Shown here piece after piece: positions 15,804-23,564 of a stretch of DNA of 43,075 nucleotides. Each line of letters opens with the position of its first letter. The first letter of the stretch is position 1. The translations under genes and the position numbers were made by a program. Under the pieces are notes generated by a model. It had not been told where the DNA came from. It did no database searches and was given only the letters and a program-made list of their open reading frames with translations. The DNA is from Haliea sp040222615 (GTDB taxonomy: Bacteria > Pseudomonadota > Gammaproteobacteria > Pseudomonadales > Halieaceae), in assembly GCF_040222615.1 (NCBI RefSeq), contig NZ_JAVKCQ010000065.1, forward strand, positions 1 through 43,075. Reading direction: 5' to 3'.

Positions 15804-16972
15804 AGGTTGACCCCAGAGAACTGCGCCATTGGCGACTACTTGCCCTACAGGGCCTGTACACTCTCCTGGCGATAGCCTTTCGCCCCTTCACTCCACGACC
15901 CGCCAGGCCGCTGGTTGTCCTGTATGGACACCAATTCAATGGCAATCTGAAAGCGCTCTATGACGAGTGGCAGCGGAGCGGCCCCCAGCATCTGGAACTT
16001 GCGTATCTGACACTCGACCCGACGCAGCACGGGGAACTCCAGGCCAAAGGCATTCATACCCTGGGCTGCTTCCGCTGGCGTGACATGCGCAATCTCAGCC
16101 GCTGCTCCGCAATCATCACCGACCATGGGCTGCACGCAATGCTGCCCCTGACATATCTGACCGATATACGCTTCGTGGATGTTTGGCACGGCATACCGTT
16201 CAAAGGATTCACCCCGACAGACTTCAAACTACAGCATCGCTACGACGAGGTTTGGGTTTCCTCTCCATTGCTGAAGCACCTTTACGTTCAGCGCTTCGGG
16301 TTTTCTCCCGACAGGGTTGTAAGCCTTGGTTACGCCAGAACCGACAAGCTGTTCCAGCGGCCCGCGCCACGTTCAAACTTCAGGGACTGGGCAAACATTC
16401 CCGATGGCCAGAAACTGGTTCTGTATGCGCCGACGTGGCGCCAGGACGACGCGGGCCGGGAACTGTTTCCCTTTGGCGCTTCGCAAGCTGAATTCACATC
16501 AACTTTGCTCAACACCTGCACGGCGATGGGGGCCCGCCTGGTGATTCGCGTCCACCTCAACTCAAGTATTGCCACGGAGAGTTCCAGCGACATTCTCTAC
16601 TGCAGCCAAAAGGACTACCCGGATACCGAAGACCTGCTACTGGCAACCGACGTTTTGATATGTGACTGGTCCTCTATTGCCTTCGACTTCATTGCACTGG
16701 AACGGCCTACCCTATTCCTCGATGTGCCTGCCCCCTTCAAGAATGGCTTTTCGTTGGGGCCGGAGTATCGATTTGGTTGGGTCATTCTAAACCTGAAGGA
16801 GCTCAAGGTGAAACTGAATGAATGCTTGCTAGCCCCGGCTAACCATGAAGTGTCCAACGCATCGAGACAGCAAGACACAGTCGCAGCTCTCTATGGCGAA
16901 TTCACTGATGGCGAGTCCGCTCAAAGACAGCTGCGAAGACTTGATGCGATAGCAAGGAATACCGCCCCATGA
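15800..16972 (+). CDS. CDP-glycerol glycerophosphotransferase family protein
   Basis: This 390-residue TagB/TagF-type enzyme should move glycerol phosphate (or a related polyol phosphate) from a CDP-polyol to a glycan. Family motifs are clear: DVWHGIPFKG (catalytic His), VSSPLLKHLYVQRFG, LYAPTWR, VIRVHLN and DVLICDWSSIAFDFIALERP (nucleotide-binding end). The protein is about the size of TagB and lacks the N-terminal extension of long TagF polymerases, so single or limited addition is as likely as polymerisation. The ATG at 15800 overlaps the stop of the GT4 gene. The convergent neighbour is a tagD homologue, which would supply CDP-glycerol. Confidence 0.88.
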   Translation: MKVDPRELRHWRLLALQGLYTLLAIAFRPFTPRPARPLVVLYGHQFNGNLKALYDEWQRSGPQHLELAYLTLDPTQHGELQAKGIHTLGCFRWRDMRNLSRCSAIITDHGLHAMLPLTYLTDIRFVDVWHGIPFKGFTPTDFKLQHRYDEVWVSSPLLKHLYVQRFGFSPDRVVSLGYARTDKLFQRPAPRSNFRDWANIPDGQKLVLYAPTWRQDDAGRELFPFGASQAEFTSTLLNTCTAMGARLVIRVHLNSSIATESSSDILYCSQKDYPDTEDLLLATDVLICDWSSIAFDFIALERPTLFLDVPAPFKNGFSLGPEYRFGWVILNLKELKVKLNECLLAPANHEVSNASRQQDTVAALYGEFTDGESAQRQLRRLDAIARNTAP

Positions 16973-16975
16973 AAA

Positions 16976-17374
16976 TCAATACCGAATCTTCTCAATGACT
17001 TCAGTCGTTGAGATAGCTGGTGTACGCGGTAAATACACCACTTCACAGAGCGAGCTAAACTTGTCAAAGCGCCCTTGCCAATCATCACCCATGACCAGCA
17101 CATCGACATCAAATAGCCTGATGTATTCGGCTTTCAACTCCAGTGACTCCTCGAAGAACACCTCGTCAACGCAGCGCAAGGCAGCTACGATCGCTGCCCG
17201 CTCTTCCTGAGGGTACACCGGTGGGCGACCCTTTTTAGACTCATTTAATGAATCAGTAGACACACCCACAACCAATTGATCGCCTAAAACCCTCGCACGC
17301 TCAAGAATTCGTAGATGACCGACGTGAAAAACATCGAAAGTTCCGAAGGTTATTATTCGTCTTTTATTATTCAT
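16976..17374 (-). CDS. tagD: Glycerol-3-phosphate cytidylyltransferase
   Basis: This 132-residue nucleotidyltransferase should make CDP-glycerol from CTP and sn-glycerol-3-phosphate. The nucleotide motif TFGTFDVFHVGHL (GTFDxxHxGH) and SKKGRPPVYPQEERAAIVAAL are present, and the second signature reads RTPAISTTEVI where RTxGISTT is usual (Gly to Ala). The length matches B. subtilis TagD. It is convergent with the glycerophosphotransferase gene, with only 3 bases between stop codons. It is probably the last island gene on the minus strand or has its own promoter in the AT-rich 17375-17583 gap. Ethanolamine- or ribitol-phosphate versions exist, so the substrate is inferred. Confidence 0.9.
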   Translation of the reverse strand: MNNKRRIITFGTFDVFHVGHLRILERARVLGDQLVVGVSTDSLNESKKGRPPVYPQEERAAIVAALRCVDEVFFEESLELKAEYIRLFDVDVLVMGDDWQGRFDKFSSLCEVVYLPRTPAISTTEVIEKIRY

Positions 17375-17583
17375 CCGGCATTTACCTTATTCGATCACTC
17401 GGAGATCTATACAAGAAAGAGCACCGCACTGATCTATTTTTCCGTTGACATATCCGCCTGACACGGTGGTAATCATTCACATTCAGCCTAAAGATTCTGG
17501 CGTAAGATGCGTCTTAGAGACAGCGCTGTGCGGCGACCCCACCCTTGCAGGTCTCGAATCAGTTTATTGTCCGCCACCACTCC

Positions 17584-18534
17584 TTAACGCATTGCTCCGC
17601 CGTGAATCAGTCGGTGAATATGATAGTAAAGCACCAGCACCACTCGCCGGGGGAGAATTGCCAGAACACCCGGCGTCGACAAAAGCAGTCGCAGTGCCTC
17701 CCGGGGCGCTCGCGACCGCAATGCACGATATAGCAAATACAGTGCTTCGTTCCGATGTAGACTGTGGATCTTATCAGCAAAGGCGATGCGGGTTTCCTGC
17801 GGCCAATCCGCCATCTCCAAGACATCCTGGATACACTTTCGCATTAGGGTCACGTCTGAGGCCCGCGCCGTGGTAGAGTCTGGCGTTATTCGATAGAAAT
17901 ACAATGGCTCTGGCACATAGCGCAGCTGCACACCCGCAGCAGCAAGACGAAAAACGAATTCAGCATCCTCAGCGAACTGGCGAGAGGATTGCCATATCCC
18001 GTTTGTGTGCACATAGCGTGCAGGGAAAAGCGGTTGGATCAACAGACGTTCTGAGCGAATGAAGGCAGATAGCGAAACATTACGAGCGCTCTTGCCGCTG
18101 CCCCCAAATGCATGTTCTCCGTGGACTCGCCTCCAAGGCACTAGACGCCTGTCCGGCCCGTCGTGGCAAGTCATGATGTCGTCAAAAATGAGCGTGTCAT
18201 CTCGACCTTCGGCGGCGTTCAAAAGTATTTCCAGGCGCCTCGGATCCCAGCAATCATCGGCGTCAATTAGAGTAATCCACTGACCGCGGGCACGCTCCAT
18301 GGCACCGTTCCTTGCGAGGCCAGGGCCAGCGTTGCATTTGCCGGCGAGCAGAACAAGCCGTGGCTCATCCATGACCTCGAGAAGGGCCAAGCCCTGATCG
18401 GTGGAAGCGTCGTCCCATACTATTAGCTCCCAATCCTCTACAGTCTGAGATTGTACGGATTGAAGCGCCGCTTCCACAGTGGACGCCGCATTGTACAGTG
18501 GCATGATAATCGAGACATACGGCAATGCTGACAT
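17584..18534 (-). CDS. GT2-family glycosyltransferase
   Basis: This 316-residue GT-A glycosyltransferase has an N-terminal PYVSIIMPLYNAASTVEAAL, WDDASTDQG and the metal-binding LIDADDCWDPRR (DxD region). The C-terminal part is basic and amphipathic, suggesting peripheral membrane association. It is the last of four minus-strand island genes (20852 down to 17584); the hypothetical gene upstream ends 6 bases before its start. The donor and acceptor sugars cannot be inferred from sequence. Confidence 0.9.
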   Translation of the reverse strand: MSALPYVSIIMPLYNAASTVEAALQSVQSQTVEDWELIVWDDASTDQGLALLEVMDEPRLVLLAGKCNAGPGLARNGAMERARGQWITLIDADDCWDPRRLEILLNAAEGRDDTLIFDDIMTCHDGPDRRLVPWRRVHGEHAFGGSGKSARNVSLSAFIRSERLLIQPLFPARYVHTNGIWQSSRQFAEDAEFVFRLAAAGVQLRYVPEPLYFYRITPDSTTARASDVTLMRKCIQDVLEMADWPQETRIAFADKIHSLHRNEALYLLYRALRSRAPREALRLLLSTPGVLAILPRRVVLVLYYHIHRLIHGGAMR

Positions 18535-18540
18535 ACCGAC

Positions 18541-19485
18541 TTATACCACCGCATCAGCATTTTCGGGCCCCGCGACATTTCTCCTGCCGTTCCAGGGAAA
18601 CGGCTGACGTCCGGCGACGATACGGTCGAACACTTCTAGCGCTGAGCTAATTGTGAAGAGCCCAGATTGTACCTGGGGCCAATAGTCGACATGAGAACGC
18701 ACTACAATTGGCGTCCGATTTGCGGCGAGCCGAACAGGAATTGAGCGATGGCCGATGGCGCCGGCGACCGCAGAGCGATGCTGCCCTCCACCGAGAACGC
18801 AAAAAGCCCAGCAACTGGAGTCTCGATCATCGAGTAAAAGCTGCCCTGTAACATCGCCCTCAAGACGCGGCGAACGCCGATATCCCTGCGTCTTCATTGC
18901 ATGATACAAATCCACCAGTCGACGCCACTCCCTGCGTCCGGCTGCGGGTGACATCGGCCCAAAAAAGTGCCAGTCCGCTTCACTCACGACGCCTCCTTCA
19001 GCAATCCGCTTCTGGTCTTTCACCACTGACCTTCGGACAATCCGCCACCATTCATCAGGAGTCTCCTTCTGCCACGGCAGAACGGCCATCTCGGGCGGGA
19101 GCTCTTTCAATACTGAAACTTCGGGTAAGCAGTCAACACCAAGATGTTCTGACGCGGTGCGTGGTTGGCAGCAGCGGTAAAACGTCTCCAGCACGGAGCC
19201 CGAATACTCTGAGTACAGACCACTGCGGTAGTCGAGGAGTGCAAGCACATAGGGGTGGTTGGATTCCACATGACAAGCAAAGGCATTTGCTCCCAGACCG
19301 CGTAGACGCTCCAAGGGAGCGTCGAATGCGACGGGGCGACCGTTCGCTGCGTAATAGGCAGCCACAGGATGCATACCGCTGTCGATACAGTCAACGGGCC
19401 GGTCCCGTGAGATGCGTACGCCCAGCATGCCCGCCACCCGAGCCAACAGGTGGTCAAGCTGCCAGAACCAATCTCGAGTATTCAT
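18541..19485 (-). CDS. Island protein of unrecognised family with a GGGQHR motif
   Basis: This 314-residue soluble protein is not recognised with confidence. The most striking segment is VLGGGQHRSAVAGAIGHRSI in the C-terminal third; the glycine-rich QHR pattern resembles that of ParB/sulfiredoxin-like nucleotide-binding folds, but that link is only a guess. The N-terminal half holds an Asp/Tyr-rich stretch (DYRSGLYSEYSG) and WWRIVRRSVVKDQKRIAEGG. No membrane segment is seen. The start overlaps the flippase stop by 4 bases and the stop lies 6 bases from the GT2 gene, so it works in the glycan operon. A role in modifying or regulating the glycan is inferred. Confidence 0.6.
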   Translation of the reverse strand: MNTRDWFWQLDHLLARVAGMLGVRISRDRPVDCIDSGMHPVAAYYAANGRPVAFDAPLERLRGLGANAFACHVESNHPYVLALLDYRSGLYSEYSGSVLETFYRCCQPRTASEHLGVDCLPEVSVLKELPPEMAVLPWQKETPDEWWRIVRRSVVKDQKRIAEGGVVSEADWHFFGPMSPAAGRREWRRLVDLYHAMKTQGYRRSPRLEGDVTGQLLLDDRDSSCWAFCVLGGGQHRSAVAGAIGHRSIPVRLAANRTPIVVRSHVDYWPQVQSGLFTISSALEVFDRIVAGRQPFPWNGRRNVAGPENADAVV

Positions 19486-20852
19486 CCCGCATTACCCCTG
19501 AATCGGCTGCCAAGCACACCCGCGTAAACGCCCAAGCGTTTCTGAACAATACGACTCAAGGCCACGCGAGAGACGCCAAGTGTAAGTGCGGTTGCGATGG
19601 CCGCGCCAGTTGGCCCAAGAGGTGGAATGAGGATGTAATTCAGCGCGACATTGCCCACGGCTGCCGCACCGAGAATGACTGCTGAGCTACGCTCGTTGCC
19701 CGTCATCTTAAGTACGGTAAGCGTAACCCCAAACCATGCGACCACCAGCTGTCCGGCTGCGAGAATCAAAAGCGGCTGGATGCTCTCAGTGTATCGAACA
19801 CCAAAAACGACAGTAAGCAGCCACTCGCCGGCGATAAGTAATACCAGGAACGAAAGGCCAGCGGCGACCATGCTCCATCGGCTGCCTTGCGTGACGAGTT
19901 TCTGCAAGGAAGCAGTATCTCCTTGTGCATGCAAACGTGCCAACCTCGGGCCGAATACTAGCATGATGACTGCGAGGGCAAACACGATTACGTCCGCCCC
20001 CTGTACCGCCACCCGGTAAAGGCCCACGTCGGCTGCCGTTCCCAAGGCGCCAAGCAAGAGGATATCCGTGTACTTTATCAATCGCTCTATCCCTACCAGC
20101 AGAGCCAAGGGAAACACGGCGCGCCACCATTCTCCCGCTTGGTATTCGGGGGTTGCCTGAAAGATTTCTTTCGGACTTCTCCACAGGACTAAAAAGTATC
20201 CAAACACGAAAGTGACAAGAACAGTCCCGAGGTACAAGGCAAGGGCAGAGACCGGCTCTAGTCGCGAGACCAACCAAAGCATCACCAGCCCTACCAAAAG
20301 CAGGGCTGGCTGAAGCAGGGCCTCCAACATTACCCCGGCCACTGGATCACCCAATCCCCGCATCATGGCGATCCGTGTGGCGCTCAATGCAAGAACAGGG
20401 GTAAGAAGAATGCCAAAAATAGTTGCGTGAACTTCGTCCGATGTAAGCTGACCGGAAACCAACCAAAGAGCCAGGGCAGCTATCCCCATAACGGCCACGC
20501 TGATAGTGGCTTGCGCTCGGATCGTCCAACGCCACATCCCAAGAACGAGACTATAAGCCCCTTTGACATATTCTGCGGAGGTGATTCGTAAAACAAGCGT
20601 ACCGAGTCCCGCATGGGCAGGCAACGCAGCCAACGTTGCTGCAGCAAGAACAAGGCTGTAAAGCCCAAACTTGTCCGGCCCCAAGATGCGGGCCAGCAGC
20701 ACAGTAGCCGCTATGCCCATGACCAAGCTCGCAACTCTCAGGGCAAAGACTGCAACGCTTTCTCTTGCTTCATCCGAGAAATGGTTGCCGACATGACGCG
20801 TGTATTCATTTTTCACGATGCAGGAAGCGCCATGAGCGAAACAATTTGACAA
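19482..20852 (-). CDS. Wzx-like polysaccharide flippase
   Basis: This 456-residue integral membrane protein of the MATE/MVF (polysaccharide-export) superfamily has about 12-14 hydrophobic segments along its whole length, for example VFALRVASLVMGIAATVLLA, LARILGPDKFGLYSLVLAAA and VGNVALNYILIPPLGPTGAA. The latter, with the Asn-Pro-Pro-x-Gly-x-x-Gly-Ala pattern, is typical of O-antigen flippases. It should move a lipid-linked glycan across the inner membrane. The start at 20852 may be too far upstream: a GTG at about 20816 gives a shorter N-terminus beginning at the KNEYTRHVG segment. No Wzy-type polymerase is encoded in the window. Confidence 0.85.
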   Translation of the reverse strand: MSNCFAHGASCIVKNEYTRHVGNHFSDEARESVAVFALRVASLVMGIAATVLLARILGPDKFGLYSLVLAAATLAALPAHAGLGTLVLRITSAEYVKGAYSLVLGMWRWTIRAQATISVAVMGIAALALWLVSGQLTSDEVHATIFGILLTPVLALSATRIAMMRGLGDPVAGVMLEALLQPALLLVGLVMLWLVSRLEPVSALALYLGTVLVTFVFGYFLVLWRSPKEIFQATPEYQAGEWWRAVFPLALLVGIERLIKYTDILLLGALGTAADVGLYRVAVQGADVIVFALAVIMLVFGPRLARLHAQGDTASLQKLVTQGSRWSMVAAGLSFLVLLIAGEWLLTVVFGVRYTESIQPLLILAAGQLVVAWFGVTLTVLKMTGNERSSAVILGAAAVGNVALNYILIPPLGPTGAAIATALTLGVSRVALSRIVQKRLGVYAGVLGSRFRGNAG

Positions 20853-20862
20853 TAAATACTCA

Positions 20863-22128
20863 TTAGTGATTCAGTTTAGTCTTGATAGTAACTCTTAGCC
20901 GGTAGGGCACCACCTGATACACCCAATTCGGTAGCCATCGACGCATGAAACAGAGTACGCGCCGCTTTCGCAGAACACGAGGAGACACCATCTCAAAGCC
21001 ACTGAGTAGCCGTTGGAATCGCCTATTCCAAAACACACCATAATCTACAGGGCGGGTAACTGGGTAAAGGCGACTCTTCATGAAGCCGGAAAGAATGCTC
21101 GCTGAACGAACGTCATCTCGAAGGGTCTCCTCCGCGACATCGTCAAAACGAATTTGTAGGGCCAGATCGGTCAAGACCGTTACGTAGCGATCCGACATTG
21201 ATGGTTTCTGCAAGCGAGCATGGTACAAAAGGGAAAAGAAGTGATGAACAGGCTCCGGCTTGGGAATGGCGTTGTCGCACCAAGTCCGGGTCTCCAACAA
21301 ATCTACCTCCCACAATGTTGGGTAATAGCCATCGCCGAGGCAACGCACATCAATGCTGATTTGTTCGCCAGAGATAGATGCCGTGTAGTGACCGAGACCC
21401 CCACTGCGCGGTACTAGTCCAGCGATCGCGGAGAACAATTCCATGTCGTCGGTCAAAACATCCAGATCGTTCTCTTCCGTCAGGCTATCCGGCAGATTTT
21501 CAAAATTCCTAAGCACTAACCAGCGGCACGTGCGGTTTAGATATCCCACCATCCGCTCGAAGCACTCCCAGCTCTCCGCGCCCTCAATATCCCCACGTAG
21601 CATTGAGACCGCACCATCCCAATCGCTGATGTGTTGGAGTCGGGAGGCTTCCTCAAGCCCAAGAAGCAATGTGGACTGCATCAAAAACTCAGAGCGGGAT
21701 GAGGTTGAATGGCAGAAGTTCGCGCTCGCCTCCAAGCGCAAGTGGAACTTGAAATCAATTATGTTGCGGTTAGCAACGTCTACATTCCCACCCAAAGCCT
21801 GAACAGGGCCATAAATTGGAGCATCGTCTCTCACAATCACGGCGAGGAAGGGCGAGAAACCAATCTCACGCAATTTCGTGGTCCCCACCATGGACCGACC
21901 ACCATAAAACCTGGCCAAGTTCCAGGCCCAGTTTTCAGGGGACCAATCGCAGGTGTACACCGCCAAAATTTGGAATCGACGCCCCACCTGTTCGATGAAC
22001 TTGTCACGACAGGCCATTTCGGAACAGCGCCACCGGACCAAAAGGTGGAGGTCCGGGTCGGTATCGTGGCTCTCCCGATTTGCCTTTAAAGCTTTCGGTA
22101 GCGGCGCGGTCGCTGTGGGGAAAGTCAT
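20863..22128 (-). CDS. Large island protein with a nucleotidyltransferase-like acidic motif
   Basis: This 421-residue protein is not assigned to a named family. It seems to have two parts. The N-terminal part (about 28-190) includes the segments WAWNLARFYGGRSMVGT and FLAVIVRDDAPIYG and a conserved-looking FCHSTSSRSEFLMQ. The C-terminal part starts near WLVLRNFENLPDSL and TEENDLDVLTDD, resembling the DxD of nucleotidyltransferase-fold (LicD/minimal NTase-like) proteins found in phosphoglycan clusters. It is rich in Arg and Trp, with no signal peptide. It is the first of the minus-strand island genes, 10 bases before the flippase, and faces the gene-poor scar. A phosphosugar-transfer role is a hypothesis only. 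Confidence 0.55.
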   Translation of the reverse strand: MTFPTATAPLPKALKANRESHDTDPDLHLLVRWRCSEMACRDKFIEQVGRRFQILAVYTCDWSPENWAWNLARFYGGRSMVGTTKLREIGFSPFLAVIVRDDAPIYGPVQALGGNVDVANRNIIDFKFHLRLEASANFCHSTSSRSEFLMQSTLLLGLEEASRLQHISDWDGAVSMLRGDIEGAESWECFERMVGYLNRTCRWLVLRNFENLPDSLTEENDLDVLTDDMELFSAIAGLVPRSGGLGHYTASISGEQISIDVRCLGDGYYPTLWEVDLLETRTWCDNAIPKPEPVHHFFSLLYHARLQKPSMSDRYVTVLTDLALQIRFDDVAEETLRDDVRSASILSGFMKSRLYPVTRPVDYGVFWNRRFQRLLSGFEMVSPRVLRKRRVLCFMRRWLPNWVYQVVPYRLRVTIKTKLNH

Positions 22129-23383
22129 TCTTCGATTAGTCTAGACGTTTTTCTACAAGGTATTTGGATAGCGGTCACTGCTGAAAGCCTCATAAAAGCA
22201 GGTGAGCTCGACATATTGAATGCATCTGTCTCCCCGATCACTGCCTGCTCCTCTAATTATCCTACTTCGATACTACTTGGTTAAGTCCGAATGACGGAGC
22301 AACGTACATCGTGCTTTCACGAGGACCGCTGGATTTGCAATGGCGTCCTACATATTGACAACCACTTTCTGGATTCACTCGGGGGGCCTTAATACGGGTG
22401 CGACGCCATTGACCAAGCTCACGCCCATTTAGCGCCACTATTTGCCCCGTGCTCCGCAAGTCCATATTCACGATCTGCTCCTATTAAACACTGAAAAACC
22501 TCATCCAACTACTTTGTCGCCGATGACAGGGCACTAAGGCTCAAATCATCCGTCTACCGGACTCGGGAACCCAAATTGAGCATTCCATAATGGCCCCCAG
22601 CCAAGCTGTACAGCTTATCTACAGCACTCTTCTAGCGCTAATAGGAACTTTTCAAACAGACCAATCATTCTAAAGGCACTCGGCGCAGTACAAGCTCCTG
22701 CACTCGACGAACTGTACTCTTTACCCCGTACCGCACTCCACCAATCTCGTCAGGAACCTGGATTAGCCTACTCCACCTAAAATTTCAGCGCCTCTATAAA
22801 GGGCGCATGAAATGGTCGCCCCACGCCGTCCGTACCGTCCAAAACCGGGTCGGTTCGAGATAGCACGCCAGAACAAACACCAGAATACGCGCCAGACAGG
22901 GTGGCGCAGCGCCAGGCTGACTAACCGTCCACGGCCAAATCCTAAATGGAACTACCACTGATGTCGGCACACGACATCCTCAATCCCTGCATACCTGATG
23001 GCCATAACCGAGCGCACAGCTTAGCCGCGAGGCCCGGCGGGCGCTACAGCAAGGACGGCAAAACTTGTTGTTGCCAGCGGGAATAGGATTGACATGAGGG
23101 AGCGATTGGCGACAGTTGATGGCTGTCGGTTAATCTCTTCATGGCCGGGTGGGACTCCGATTCTCCGCGGAGACGTTCTTTGATTTTCAGAGGCGCCAGG
23201 TATTGAGTCAAGGAGAGAAAAGTAACGCCAGGCCCCAGAGCTCTGTTTCCGCGGTAACTTCTGTTTCGTCAAATTCGGCCACAGGTTTGGCAGATTTGCT
23301 GTCCCGCGCCATAATTAGCGGATATAAGGAAGTAAGTCTCACTGGCTGCCCTGTAAGGCGCCATCGTGGCCCCCGGCGGCTGG
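22129..23383. other. Gene-poor, AT-richer stretch between glycan island and molybdoenzyme
   Basis: No coding region longer than about 100 codons looks real on either strand. Composition is visibly richer in A/T than the flanks, stop codons are frequent and no RNA gene was recognised. It contains one palindromic element (23162-23173) and leads into a truncated copy of a coiled-coil gene. It most resembles decayed DNA left by past insertion and deletion. Confidence 0.55.
23162..23173. repeat. Dispersed palindrome, copy A
   Basis: TCTCCGCGGAGA, followed by CGTTCTTTG. It shares the 12-bp palindrome and part of the T-rich right flank with copies at 25806 and 29817, but the flanks diverge sooner than in the other two. 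Confidence 0.6.
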
Positions 23384-23536
23384 ATGAGCTTCTTCGAACA
23401 TTGGCAGGCAGAGGCCATCGCCAGGGGCGTGACGCTTATGGTTTCGCATCATGTTGAATCGCTGGTGACCAGGGGGCACTTTGATCGGACCATGGCGGAG
23501 AAGGTCCCACTCCTGCAGTCCATAGCTGCCAGTTAG
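23384..23536 (+). pseudogene. Internally deleted copy of the 29407 coiled-coil gene
   Basis: A 50-codon reading frame (start ATG at 23384, stop TAG at 23534-23536) encodes QAEAIARGVTLMVSHHVESL, VTRGHFD and then PLLQSIAAS. This matches the coiled-coil protein at 29407-29790 (QAEAIARSMTLMVTQQVESL, VTREHFD ... PLLQSMVTG) at both protein and DNA level. The roughly 200 bases encoding the heptad repeats and the membrane segment are missing, as are the first 20 or so residues. The frame is still open, so a short peptide could be made, but its function is doubtful. Confidence 0.7.
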
Positions 23537-23564
23537 TCATCGCTAACACCAACGCAGGCCCCCC

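Noticed and set aside
23149..23457. A 102-codon plus-strand frame over palindrome copy A
   Set aside because: It is out of frame with the coiled-coil gene copy that overlaps it and has no family resemblance; the 23384 frame explains the similarity better.
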